60,000 bases of DNA from Chrysomallon squamiferum. Its lineage: Eukaryota; Mollusca; Gastropoda; Neomphalida; Peltospiridae. The stretch is taken from the NCBI GenBank assembly GCA_012295275.1, contig CM022669.1, positions 4,811,777-4,871,776 of the forward strand, written 5' to 3'. Numbering within the stretch: the stretch's first letter is position 1; each line of letters begins with the position of its first letter. Below, piece by piece: positions 47,065-59,269 of the stretch. The notes below the pieces were generated by a model. The model saw only the letters and a list, made by a program, of their open reading frames with translations. It made no database searches and had not been told where the DNA came from. The translations under genes and the position numbers were made by a program.

Positions 47065-47529
47065 ATTCCTGCATTAATTAAAAAATATTTCCTTACAGAC
47101 ATATCACATTGGTATTAATGTCAAGTACGACACACCTGTAGTGAACACACCCATATTGATAGAGTAAAACACACCTGTTACTTTCATTGTCTCGGGTGAC
47201 ATTAACAAGGTGATGCGTGTGTTTATGATGACCATAAATCCATAATAATATAATTAATACTATCTGCTTATCAGACACAATAAGCTAAAAATGCTCATAT
47301 CCAGAATAATGTATCTAGTGGCAGTTTCCAAATATTGTTCCTTTTATCACCTGTAATCAGTCCCTGGAGCACCTGTTACACAGACGTTACCTGAGTTTTT
47401 ATTACCTGTTGGTTCAACACCTTAATCAGAACAAGTGAATAACTAAATCCAAATATAATGAATACAAAAATTCAAAAAGTTGTTAATGACTTTGAAAAAT
47501 TCACCCAGGTATGTACATAATAAGTTAAA

Positions 47530-47656
47530 CATATATATACATACATGCATACACACATACAGACTGTATACACCCATACATACACATATACAGGTATGTG
47601 CACACACATACACACACACAAAAACATATTATACAACAAAAACATATACAAACACA

Positions 47657-47708
<52 letters not shown>

Positions 47709-47830
47709 TATACATACATAAAAACATTTATACACACATATGTACAGATACACACACACACACTTATACATAAACATACATATATATATGCATACATGCA
47801 TACACACACATACACACACCATACACATAA
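47530..47830. repeat. ACAT/AC compound microsatellite
   Basis: TACA and CACA words throughout, with a pure (AC)n block at 47660-47703. Confidence 0.96.
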
Positions 47831-48075
47831 ATACATTTCTTCTAAAAGTTATTATAATAGTCTTACTGGTGTCCCCTGTTTATAAATATTGATCTGTCCC
47901 TACTGTAAATTATACTGAATTACAGAATCTGCCGTTTTTTATTTACTTTTAACTCTTTTTCAGTTTCTACAAATAGTTACATTTAATTTTGTACGGAAAA
48001 TAACATAAAATTGATATCAAAGTAAGGAAAGTAAAAATTATTAACAGTTAATACATTCTTTTCAGCAAACAAGCA

Positions 48076-48076
<1 letters not shown>

Positions 48077-48122
<46 letters not shown>

Positions 48123-48146
48123 AAATAAATAAATAAAATTAAAATT

Positions 48147-48190
<44 letters not shown>
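48077..48190. repeat. AAAT then AAT microsatellite
   Basis: (AAAT)n then (AAT)n, directly upstream of the 161-bp repeat copy. Confidence 0.97.
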
Positions 48191-48191
<1 letters not shown>

Positions 48192-48239
48192 TAAAAATTT
48201 AAACTTAAATACAGTTGTTTTTGTTTTTGTTTTATTTAT

Positions 48240-48400
48240 TGGTAGCAGTGCAATTTCTAGTATTGTTCTTACCACAGCTGTGGGTAACATTAAAGTTGAT
48301 TTTGTTGTTACTACTTGTAATTCTATAATTAGCAAGACAATTTTTCAAATAGCTCTGTTTTTAAGTCTGCCTTATAAAATGTTCTGCTTTTTTCCTTCCT
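48240..48400 (+). mobile_element. 161-bp dispersed repeat, copy 1
   Basis: Starts with TGGTAGCAGTGCAATTTCTA, has a central palindrome CCACAGCTGTGG, and ends CTTTTTTCCTTCCT. It is nearly identical to the reverse complement of 53654-53814. The CCTT-type 3' end suggests a 5'-truncated retroposon or SINE-like element, but I do not recognise the family and see no tRNA head. Target-site duplications are not obvious. Confidence 0.8.
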
Positions 48401-48884
48401 ATATAGCAAAATCGACTAATGTTAAGCTGTAGCTACTGCAAAGATCTTCAAAACCTGAATAACTGAAACTAGTAAGACTAAGTTAAGCTTTGATATTTTC
48501 TTACTGAAACAGAAGTATCAGCAGCAATGATAACAAAAAATAATAATAAAAAATAAAAAAACAAACATGATTAAGAATATCTTAAAGTAAATCAAAAATT
48601 AAATTATTTCTTCTTTTTTTTTTTCAATTTTACAAATTGAAAAATAAATTGAAACTAATTTATATTTTACCAAATTTGCCCCCAAAAATCTGCAATCTAG
48701 GCAAAAATTCTTTTGAATACAGAAAAATAAAATCAAACAGAAATTAGGTTTATAGCAAACATTTAAAGTCTGATTCAACAAAAAGCAATAATTCATTGGC
48801 TTAATTCAGAAAAAATTCTTGGTATAATTTTCTTGGTTTGAAGTTACTGTCATTTGTTACTGACCAAAATACAAGAGTCAGCAG

Positions 48885-49040
48885 AGCTCATGTGACTGGC
48901 TGTAATAAATTATCATAAATTAGCAGTCTGTCCAATCAAAGAAACCTGACGTTGGATTACATTAGTCAAGACAGCTCGTACGATTGGCTGTAATAAATTA
49001 TCATAAATTAAGGAAAATTAACCAATCAAAGAAGCCCTCA
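48885..49040. repeat. 87-bp tandem duplication
   Basis: TTGGCTGTAATAAATTATCA then TAAATTA, followed by CCAATCAAAGAA(A/G)C, occurs twice (48894 and 48981). Confidence 0.85.
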
Positions 49041-49109
49041 TTTCAAATTAAAGCCTTGTACCAGCACTGTTGATACAACAAGAATGACTTTAATAACAAT
49101 TAGAAAAAT

Positions 49110-49420
49110 GTGCAGCAACAGTTAAATCTGCTTCACAGATCTAAGCAGTTAATTTCAGGCTTCATCTGTTCTTCATTGACAAATAAATCTTTAACGTATT
49201 CATACGCAGAAAGGCTGACAATATGTTAACGTTCTGGTAATTCAGTTCTCGCGCCAGCAACAATAAAACGTTCCAGATGTGACAATGTAAATCTTTAAAA
49301 CAGGCAGGCACAATAATGGAATTCGCAATCAATGTAAAGATTTTTCTCCGTGTTTTCATTAAATTATGAACATGCAAACGGAATAACACCTCGCCTAAAT
49401 AATCAACTCGCTCTCACTCT
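49110..49420. other. Less AT-rich island with homeodomain/POU-like words
   Basis: Balanced composition with several CpG sites (TTCTCGCGCCAGC, AAACGTTCC, GAATTCGC, CTCCGTG). TTAAATTATGAACATGCAAA includes an ATGCAAA octamer-like word. No exon is supported; the minus-strand 75-codon frame has no domain. Candidate conserved non-coding element. Confidence 0.45.
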
Positions 49421-49560
49421 TCTGCTGAGCATTTTCTCTTTCTGAGTAAGTTTTGTTTCTCTTTCGGTTTCTCTCCCTCAGCAGTCTAACTTACTTTCTC
49501 ATTTATGTACATTATCTTGTTTTCCATTGTCTCAAAGTCTTTACATTGTTTTCTCTCTCA

Positions 49561-49640
49561 ATTTGCCCTCTTTTTCTTTCTCTCACTCCCATTCATTCCC
49601 CATTTTTTCTTTCCCCCTCTCTCTCTCTCTCTATCTTTCT

Positions 49641-49697
<57 letters not shown>

Positions 49698-49760
49698 ACT
49701 CACTCACTCACTCACTCACTCACTCTCACTCACTCACTCACTCTGTCTCTCTTTCTCAAC
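49561..49760. repeat. CT and ACTC microsatellite
   Basis: Pyrimidine-rich DNA, with (CT)n at about 49617-49692, then (CACT)n. Confidence 0.97.
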
Positions 49761-51130
49761 TATTTTCTTTCTGTGTACTTTTTTCTGTCTGTCTGTCTCT
49801 CAGCTATTTCCCAGCACAGACTGCATTATGAGAACTCATGCTCTGTTGGCCATCCAGGTAGCAGATTGTAAATAATAAATGCGTGTACTATAAAACATAT
49901 TCTTTGTGGTATAATAAAGATGAAGTATCGCAGCTAACAATCTTTTACCTCATACATTATTTACAACTTGTGTAACTCAAGCATGAAGCCTTGTCCTCAT
50001 CAACACACACATGCAAACATCAGTTACCAGGTAAAAATGAATGAATGAATGATTACCTGAACATGTGAAGAAATGAAAAATAAGCAAATAAATGAATGAA
50101 TAACTAAACAAATGAATAACAATACAAGTGAATTAATAACTGAACAAATAAAAGAATCAAGGAATGAAAATTTCATTTACACATAAGCAATAATGTTCAT
50201 CATTCTACACATGAGAGAAAAAAAAAACATTTAACAAAAAAATAATAAAGAAATAAAGAAAAAAGAATGAATAAAATGAAATTAAAGAAAATATTTAGTA
50301 ATGAAATTAACAGTTTTAATCACATCATCATCCATATCATGGTTGATGACGTGACTGAGATACCATTAACAGAGTTAAAGTTAATCATTTAACAACCATC
50401 ACATCACATCATTGTGGCTGATGACTTAATACAGTTAACAGCAGCTTCACTTCAGATGACCCAGCCATCACTCCACTAACATTACAAAAATGGTTGACAG
50501 CTAAACCACTGTACACTGGCAGGAGTTTTATGATAGTTCAATCACCACAACACCAACTATATCAACATGGTTGATGATTTAACCATTGCCACCATTAGCA
50601 GATTTACTCAACAGATGACTCAACTATTATGCCATGAACAATGCCACACAAACAATACCAGTAATAATACAGTTTATGACTTAGCATATGTTTGCAGACT
50701 AAACCACTGTATGTTTATCAATGCTGACTCAACCAAGGTGTGATTTTTTTTTTAAAGACATCTCTTTTTATGCTGAGTCTGGTTTAGAAATCCAGGGCTG
50801 ATAAATCATGTTTATCTTGCAGCTTTGCTCAAGATGAAGTTTACGATTACAGCTTATCTAAACAACAGGAGATTTGGACTTCAAAGAGAAATAGGTGTGA
50901 GTTAATAAGGATTGTAAAATATTGCTATTGATTGCCTCACCTTATCGTTTGCTCTGTATTATTCATGGTTGAAAAATAAAAATCTGAGAACAAAAGTTTG
51001 TTTTATTGGTGTTGTTGTTGTTGTTGTCGTTGTTTTGGTGGTTGTTGTTGTTGTTGCTGTTATGATGGTGGAGTTTGGTGGTTACTGTTGTGTTAATAAT
51101 GATTTGTAATTCTGGTATTATTCTCAAATG

Positions 51131-51180
<50 letters not shown>

Positions 51181-51256
51181 TCTGTTATTATTATTTTTAT
51201 TATTGTTACTATTATTATTTTTACTATTATTATTATTATTATTATTATTATTGCTT
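51131..51256. repeat. TTA microsatellite
   Basis: (TTA)n with TGT, TTT and CTA interruptions, flanked by (GTT)n blocks near 51009-51060 and 51410-51490. Confidence 0.97.
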
Positions 51257-51769
51257 TTGCTCTTCCTGCTGCTGTTGCTGTTATTGTGGTAGTTGTGATG
51301 GTAGTGACTGAAACTGTTGTTACTAAAATGGTAGAAACTTTGGAAATCTTAGTGTAATTAAAACTGTGGTTAGTAATAAATTTTATTACTATTATCATTG
51401 ATCTTACTGGTGCTGCTGTTGTTGTTATTGTTGTTATTGTTGGACTTTTTAGTACTAATCAATCACTCTTGCAGCTGCTGTTGTTGTTCATGTTGGTGTT
51501 AGATTTTACTCGACATACACTAATTATTGATTGCAGTATGTTTAAAGAGATTTCACAGCTTCACCAGAAGCTAATATATATTTAGTTTTGCTTTCATACA
51601 AATAGCTTTGCTTTTCATAAAACAACCAAACATGGGTTTTTCTATTCAATGCAGACAATAAACAATCTTTATCCTTCTAAAATGTTTTTTGTTGGGTTTT
51701 TTTTTAAAAATTATATTCATTGGACTAGATTTGAGAATTTTATTTTATTTTATTAATGCCAAAACTAAA

Positions 51770-52015
51770 CATGTAATGCCAATATATGAATATTATCATT
51801 TCTTAAAGAATAATGTCAATATTTCAACAAACAAAACAAAAAGACAAACCTATATACTTATTATCCTTTCTTGTAGGACAATGTCAATTATTTATGCAAA
51901 TAAATACAATTCTTATTATTTCTTATTGAACAGTGCCAAAATTTAAAACCCTAATTTTACACCTTATTATTTCTTATGGGGTAATGCCAATATTTAAAAC
52001 ACTAACTACACCACT
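51770..52015. repeat. ~65-bp degenerate tandem repeat
   Basis: TTATTATTTCTTATGGGGTA then ATGCCAATATTTAAAACACT and variants occur four times with decreasing divergence toward the 3' end. Confidence 0.75.
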
Positions 52016-52109
52016 TAATATTCAACAATAATATATATAAAACAACATTTGAGGACAATGCCAGGATCTTTTTTTTTTTTTTTTTTTTAAAATCTACCCA
52101 CCCACACAT

Positions 52110-52520
52110 CATCTTATCATTGACTCTGGGACAACAATGGCCGATATTTAAAAAGAAAGTGGATGTGACTGGGAGCACGAATCATCGCCACAGCAACAAC
52201 CCCACTCACACTAATGGCTTATTACCTCGGTGATGAGACGGGGTCTGAATACAACATCACAGACATGTTCAGCTGAAAGGTCATCATTTCTGCATGTTTC
52301 GCCCTGCCAACTCACTGACTGACTCTGTGAGGTCACACAGACACATTCCCCAGGGTCTCCAGTTTGCTTATCTCCCAGCTTCCATTTCATTACATTGATC
52401 CTGCTAGCTGGGAAATCCTTCCCAGGCAGAACCCGCTTTGATGACAGAAACGGTTTCTCTTGTCACAAATCCCCAGTAGGAGTTTATCCTATAACTGGTG
52501 ATGTGAAAGGTGTCTGGTCT
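52110..52520. other. Less AT-rich intronic island
   Basis: About 400 bp of balanced composition, 440 bp upstream of exon a's splice donor on the plus strand. It contains GTGAGGTCACACAGACAC, GCTAGCTGGGAAATCCTTCC and GAACCCGCTTTGATGACAGA. No splice-bounded frame was found. Candidate conserved non-coding element or splicing/transcription enhancer. Confidence 0.5.
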
Positions 52521-52611
52521 CAGGGATATAACCGGTTTTAGTTGGGTTTTGGGGTGTTTTTTTAATTTTTTTTTTAATGATTTGTGGGTGGTGTTTGTGT
52601 ATGTGGGTGTT

Positions 52612-52671
52612 TGTATGTATGTATAGGAATAAATGTATTTGTGTGTATGTATGTATGTATGTATGTATGTA

Positions 52672-52706
<35 letters not shown>
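52612..52706. repeat. TATG then TG microsatellite
   Basis: (TATG)n followed by (TG)n. Confidence 0.97.
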
Positions 52707-52708
<2 letters not shown>

Positions 52709-52957
52709 TTATGAAAATGAAAATAATGTATACATGTATGTATGTGTTCTATGTATGAATAAAAATATATTTATTTATATATATAAATATATATAATTTG
52801 AATTTAAGTGGTTGGAATGGTAAAAATATCCAATCAATGAAGCCTATGATTGAATACTTCTCTTAGGTTTCCCTTAGTCACCTACTACAGTCTAGCTAGA
52901 CAAGCTGTATAAACTGGGGTGGGGAAGGGTGGGTGTGAAGTAAAAGAAGACACTTAC

Positions 52958-53057
52958 AAAAGGAAGTCCTGTTCCCAGCATGGGTGGTTGCCTTTCACCT
53001 GGATGGTTGTGGACTTGACATTTTGAAGTTTTAGCGTCACATAGGTGTTGAATCGTT
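52958..53057 (-). CDS. unc-13: unc-13 exon a: first half of C2A domain
   Basis: This is a 100-nt internal exon. It runs from an acceptor (TTTTGCAG) above 53057 to a donor (TT|GTAAGT) below 52958, entering in phase 1 and leaving in phase 2. It encodes [17 protein letters not shown], then [16 protein letters not shown]. From memory, this aligns almost without gaps to residues about 20-52 of mammalian Munc13-1. The family role is SNARE-dependent priming of synaptic vesicles at the active zone. The C2A domain does not bind calcium; it homodimerises or binds the RIM zinc finger. The Lys of QNVK, matching Munc13-1 Lys32 at the homodimer interface, is kept. The preceding start-codon exon, usually about 18 residues, is not seen in 53058-60000. 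The identification is firm; UNC13A versus UNC13B is not meaningful for an invertebrate single-copy gene. Confidence 0.95.
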
Positions 53058-53237
53058 CTGCAAAATACAAAACAGGCTTCTGTTAAATTTCAATACTGTT
53101 TTGTTGTAAAACAGATGAGATCAGTAACAACTCATATATATACACATATATGCAAATGATAGCATTATGAAAATTAAATAATCTCAGAACATTTTGGATG
53201 TGGTGTTATTAAATCACATCTTAGAATACATATATCA

Positions 53238-53395
53238 TACATACATTAACATACATACATACATACATACATACATACATACATACATACATGCATACAT
53301 ACATATATACATACATATATACATACATATATACATACATATACACACATATACACAGATACATATACACCTACATCCATCCATCCATTATTCAC
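53238..53395. repeat. CATA microsatellite
   Basis: (CATA)n with ATATACATACAT blocks, then ACACATATACAC and (ATCC)n. Confidence 0.97.
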
Positions 53396-53653
53396 AATAA
53401 AAAATATCTAGATCACATATAAGTATACCCACAAATATATACAATTTTGAAATCTTTAATAATTATTTTGTTCTGACACACACAAAACACACACACAACA
53501 CACACACATAAACATAAGCATATAGTGGTAGTAGTAGTAGTAAAAGTAGATATAGTATACTACGAGCAAATATATATATAAAAAAATAATAATACAAGAT
53601 CAGTTACTTGATAAATATATGACATATATATATATATATGAAGGAAGGAAGGA

Positions 53654-53814
53654 AGGAAGGAAAAAAGCAGAATATTTTATAAGGCAGAGTTAAAAACAGA
53701 GCTATTTGAAAAATTGTCTTGCTAATTATAGAATTACAAGTAGTAACAACAAAATCAACTTTAATGTTACCCACAGCTGTGGTAAGAACAATACTAGAAA
53801 TAGCACTGCTACCA
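53654..53814 (-). mobile_element. 161-bp dispersed repeat, copy 2
   Basis: Inverted copy of 48240-48400. In the element's orientation it ends in (CCTT)n, seen on the plus strand as GGAAGGAAGG. Only a few base differences from copy 1 are visible (for example ATATTCTGC versus ATGTTCTGC), so both copies are recent or conserved. Its other side runs into a GA-rich tract. Confidence 0.8.
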
Positions 53815-53819
53815 GAAAA

Positions 53820-53945
53820 AATAAAGAGAGAAAAAGATTGAGAGAGAGAATGAGTGAAAGAGAAAAAAAGAAAAAGAGAGAGAGAAAGAAAAATGGAGAG
53901 AGAAAACGAGATGGAGATGAAGAGAGAGATAGAGAGAGACATGAA
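53820..53945. repeat. GA-rich polypurine tract
   Basis: GAGAGA and AAAGAG words on the plus strand. Open frames on both strands are artefacts. Confidence 0.95.
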
Positions 53946-56900
53946 AATGCTGACAAAAAGGAAACACCCTGCAACATTGATAATCGATAATTTCAATTAA
54001 TTTTTACTTTGAATAAATTTGGCTTTTTCAGTTTATCTTCAATTTGTTAGAGAAAGAAAAATGTTTGTGTTTTTCTTCTCCCTCAGTAACTTATGTTTGC
54101 TTAGCCTTTCAAGTGAGGGTTGTCAGCTCTTCAGTGTATTTCTGAGTCAGTGAATGCCATATGTCACATATATCATTTGGTAATGATAAATTTATAAAAC
54201 ATGCTGTTATCTGACATAAGAGTGATTTTAATTATTAATTTTAGAAAGAAAAAAGAGTAAAAGAATGTAGTTTGAAAAACAGAGAAGAAAATAAAAAAAT
54301 GACAAAGAAAAAAGAAAACTAGAAAAGACTGACATAACATCTTTTTGTTTTTGTTCTTTGAAATATATTTCTGATGGTGCAAAATAAATTGTATTTTATG
54401 TTTGTTTTCTTTCTTTATTGTTAACTGAAATCTCTAAATAAAATAAATAAATAAATAAGAAGAAAAAGAAGAAGAAAAAGAAGAAGAAGAAGAAAGAAAA
54501 TCAAATGACAACCTTCGTGTATCAACAATCTTCTTCAGTTTACATACTTAATTATTAGTAAAGATTAGCAGCAAGTAACAATACAATGAGCTAGATGGAT
54601 TGTATGTACAAGGTCATTTGTTAGCACTCTTGAAGGCAATTGTTTATAATTGTGCTGTTGAGATGTAATATATCCGATACCTACTGAGTTATTGTTCAGA
54701 TATGTGTTTGAGCTTAATTAAATCTAGTGACAATATTTAGGTAATACCCAGAGAAATGCAATAAAGACTGTATTTATTGGAGCCGTATTGATTCGTTAAT
54801 GCAAGAAATAATGGAAATTTTTTTCACTCAATAACTCATCCATTTTTGTTTTTCTTGTTCTTCAATAAAAAAGCAAATACAAGGGGGAAAAAAAAGATGG
54901 AAAGTTAAAAAAGAAAAGCCACTGAAAAATAAATGAATCCGAGATACAAGTAAGCCAAAAAAAAAAAGAATATCTATTTATTAGCAGGCAAAATCCATTT
55001 CCACCAATTTACCAACAAAAACATAGAGTTAGGATGATTATAAAATGAATTGTAGGCTTTTTTCTGTTAATGGTTACAAAATGAATTAAAGGCTTTTTTT
55101 TTCTATTAAAGAGAGAAAACAAAAGATAATGCTATTTAAATAATGTTAACTGAAGCCATTTTGATGTTAAAAATAAAATAATAAAAATAACAAAACTAAG
55201 TTTAAACCTAATATTTTGGGAAAAATTTTAGAATATTGAAAATTAATAAGAATAAAATAATAAAATAAGAAAAAAGTCTAAAATTAACTTTATTTTTGAA
55301 AATGTACAAAACATATTAACAACAAAGAATCAATATTCAAAATGTTTTCCATTTCTGTTTAAGACACTGGTTTCCTTGCTGGTGTAATTTATCAAATGTG
55401 CAATTACTTCAGTGTGTTACAAACAAAAAAAAAAAAAGGACAAGTTTACTTTAAGGAATTTTATATATTTCAACTTATTTTATTTTATTCCTAGACAAAA
55501 TTTTCTCTTCCAGTGCAGATATATCAGTAATAATATATATATATATTTATTTTTTTAAATTTAATCACAAAATGGAAAAAATATTTCATATTCTGGATGA
55601 AATTTGTTTTTGTTAATCTAAGCTGGTTTGCCTTTCTGGTCAAAATGTCACATATTCCAGTATATTAACAAAAAAAAAACAAAAAAAAAAAAATCCACCA
55701 AAAAAAAAAAAAACCTGAGCAACATTCAACTAATCATAAAAAAAGATAAAAATATCAAACTTCATCTTAATAAAAAAAGATCTTCATTAAAAAATGAAAT
55801 AAAAAAACCCTGCTTGCTGATTTACTGAATAACTTGATCTCTGTGATGTACAGATCCACAACACAGGTCATAAAAATATGTGGAGTACACAAGATCAGTG
55901 ACTGAAGGATTAAAAAGTAAAAGAAGTTTTTAGTGCTTCAGAAGAGTCTCCTTTCTATTGTCTTTGTCAAACACTCACAGAGTTGTATTACTTTTCTCCA
56001 TTGACTCTGCAGCTGTCTCAGTGTGACACCAAAGAGTTAAAGCATTTATGTCCTGCGAGAAGCAGAGAGGAAAATTGGAAGCGAAAGTTAAAAATATGAC
56101 ATTAAAAAATCTCACTGACCCACAGTTACAGTCAATATATTCTCTGTGTGTTCAGATGACGTCTGATAGAAAATACAGACATCAGATGCATGATTGTTTT
56201 AGAGTTATCTGTATATGGCTGAGATTATTAAAACAAAAAATATATAGTGAAACTGACAGTTGCCAAGTTTTGTATGAATTTTGTTCTTGAGACTGTTTTG
56301 AAATTATGTTTGTTATGTACATATTTTCTTTTCTTTTTTCAAATTGTATTTGTAAAGATATTGAAATTCAAGTCAACAAGTTATGAATGTACTGTCTGAG
56401 TTAGTGTTAGATGAATCCATTATGTTGCATCTGCACTAAATTTATAATGTACCTCCATCACATGCACATCAGACCTCTGCTAGTTCAGTTCTCTGAAATG
56501 TTCCAATCTGACAAATCACTGGATTCACACAGATCTGGACTAGGTTCATTTCAGACCACCACCACAAGGTTCATATTAAACTTTTGCCATCTTCAGACCA
56601 AACAACAGCCCAGGTACAGATGACCAAGAGCAGACAGACAAGGATTAGAAGACAAGAAAGATAATTCAATAAGCCCAGATTAAGATTAGTTCAAATATAT
56701 TACAAGTAATGTCAAGAGCTGTTTGTGTGAAGAAACATAATTATTTGGATTTATATTTTATACTTCAGGACAAGAAACTGAATCAGTCAAATCTGCAAGC
56801 AAAAATTATTTTGTCTTTGAAATGAAAATTGGATGTTTCTTTGTCTGCAGAATATGATTTTTTTTTTTTTTCTGAATTTTATATAAAATGTAGAATGAGG

Positions 56901-57124
56901 TCTGGGCTGATAATCTTGGCATCCTGTCTCACAAATTAAGACTACATAAATCTGACTTTAGCCTGGTTATAGTGAGCTCCTTGCATAATAAAAAACCAAA
57001 ATTATAGCAAAGCAATGAAGAAATAAAAATTTAATTGAAAAAACACCAAAATAAGTCCAAATATCAGTTGACCAAACATTGAAAAAAGTAGAATGTGTAA
57101 GTTATGCAAACAGAATTTATCTTT

Positions 57125-57650
57125 AGAATCTATAAGTAAGTGACATGAATACAATGTGTCAGTAACATGAATAGAATTGATATCAGTAGAATGTATCAAT
57201 AAGTGACACAAATAGAATGTATCAGTGACACAAGTAGAATGTACCAGTGAGACAAGTAGAATGTATCAGTGACTCAAGTAGAATGTATCAGTGACACAAG
57301 TAGAATGTATCAGTGACACAAATAGAATGTATCAGTGAGACAAGTAGAATGTATCAGTGACACAAGTAGAATGTACCAGTGAGACAAGTAGAATGTATCA
57401 GTGAGACAAATAGAATGTATCAATGAGACAAGTAGAATGTATCAATGAGTGACACAAATATAATGTATCAGTGAGAAAAGCAGAATGTATTAATGTGAGA
57501 CAAATAGAATGTATCAGTGACACAAATAGAATGTATCAGTGAGACAAATAGAATGTACCAGTGAGACAAGTAGAATGTATTAATGAGACAAATAGAATGT
57601 GTCAGTGACATGAGCAGAATGTATTAGTGACATAAATGGAATATATCATA
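57125..57650. repeat. 22-bp minisatellite (TAGAATGTATCAGTGACACA)
   Basis: About 23 copies of TAGAATGTATCAGTGACACA plus AG. Variants have GAGACAA, ACCAGTG and ATCAATGAG, and two units carry an extra TGAG(T/A). Some variants alternate, suggesting copying of two-unit blocks. Confidence 0.95.
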
Positions 57651-58427
57651 AATTATATCCCAAGCAAGATTTCAGCATTACAGTTCAATAATAAATGCAA
57701 TACTTTTAAACCCTGATAGACCACAACATCACTACAACAACGAGTTTCCTACACCTCCGACAGGGCCATTAATATATGTAATTTATTATTTAAAAAGGAT
57801 TATTTATTGAAAACACATAAATCACTGAAACTGATGTCTCACTTCCTCTTTCAGAGATCCTACCATTATCAGTTGAGATTAACACACAGTACTTATTGTT
57901 CAAAGTGCATTAACAGTGAGAGCCTCGAGCACCACAGGGGAGGAATTTAAAACAGAATATTGAATATTTAAATAATCCTTGAAAGAGGAAGTGCTGCAGA
58001 TTTCCATTAAATGCATGTACAGTAAAATATGTATGTCAGAGATAATAATACAAAAAAAAATAAAAGCAGAAATAAGAAAAAAACATTTGAAAAATAATTC
58101 TTAGAAGAAAATAATGGTTTTGTTTACAAGAGTACAAATACTTGTAATTTTTATCAGTAAATTCTTGATGGATATCTCAGTGATAAGAAGGTGATTTAGA
58201 AAAATAGTTTAATAATTTTTTTTTTTTTTTTTTAATTTCCAAATGTGTATGTGTGTGGTATGTATCTTTGTGCATAAATGTGTGTACGATGCTTATTTAG
58301 TTTTTACACACCTGAGTATGTACATTTTTACACCACTTGCACTAGATTTACAACATTTCTCCACAAGGTTTAAAATATATCTCCACTATGTTTTTAACAT
58401 ACAGTTTACATTCAGATATGCCTGTAT

Positions 58428-58429
<2 letters not shown>

Positions 58430-58512
<83 letters not shown>

Positions 58513-58530
58513 ACACACATACACACATAC
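58430..58530. repeat. AC microsatellite
   Basis: (AC)n interrupted by ATGTGC, then ACACAT words. Confidence 0.96.
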
Positions 58531-59169
58531 ATACATTCACACACACTTTTGAAAACAAATGTTGCAATATATAATCTGTCTAATGCAGTATCACAAAAAA
58601 AAAAATTATTTTCAAATCCTTTGACTCATCCATGATCTTTTCAACACAATAATCTTCCATACAATTTACTAGTTAGTTATGTAACTGTTAGCTTCAGCAT
58701 GTTACAAGATATGTGACGTCTTCCCACAAAAGAAGCATATTTTGACTGACATTCCTAATTGATGTCTGTGTATTTTGGAAATCACAAAGTATATATATCT
58801 TTAAATGGCAACATCCATCATTGTATTGTAATGAATATAAAATGTGGTAGTTTTATTTTAAAGTTAAAAGATACTAAAGAGGATATATATATATATCCAA
58901 TACATGACATGAGGTCCTCACTGAATTTAGCAGATTGTGCAAAACAATCAGATTAATAATAATTTAAAAAACAAAAATCAGTACTAATGGTTACAAAATG
59001 ATTTGTAGGCTTTTTTAATGATACCATTTAAAATCAAAAGTTTGAACTGTAGAAGAAGCAGATGATTCCAGATTTAATGGGACAGATAAAAACTTAACAC
59101 ACCAGACATTTGCTACATATATATATTATTTGTAGCTGCAACTGTTTTCAAAGCATGAAGATCACAGAA

Positions 59170-59260
59170 ACCAACTTTTGGTACCAATGATTGAAACTGG
59201 TCAAACGTCATCACAACCTTTTGGTACCAACCATTGAAACAAGTCGCATGTTACCACCAC
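59170..59260. repeat. 44-bp duplication
   Basis: CTTTTGGTACCAA(T/C)(G/C)ATTGAAAC occurs twice (59176 and 59218), followed by (T/A)GGTC/AAGTC and a CATCAC/TACCAC word. Confidence 0.8.
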
Positions 59261-59269
59261 ACCAACTGA

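Larger units (their letters stand above)
26531..52957 (-). other. 26.4-kb unc-13 intron
   Basis: This GT-AG intron splits the C2A domain between DFL and FETM. It has no recognisable coding sequence. It holds most of the microsatellites in the window, four tandem-repeat arrays (32940-33320, 38860-39300, 40010-40380 and 41050-41820), SINEs at 29360-29617, 32625-32735 and 46505-46800, and one copy of the 161-bp repeat (48240-48400). Less AT-rich islands lie near 27.6-28.06, 34.87-35.11, 42.40-42.78, 43.70-44.01, 49.11-49.42 and 52.11-52.52 kb. Stretches not listed separately are A/T-rich filler with no visible structure. Confidence 0.85.

Noticed and set aside
56048-56290. 80-codon plus-strand frame
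   Set aside because: No recognisable domain. Flanking sequence is ordinary intron. Kept out for lack of support.
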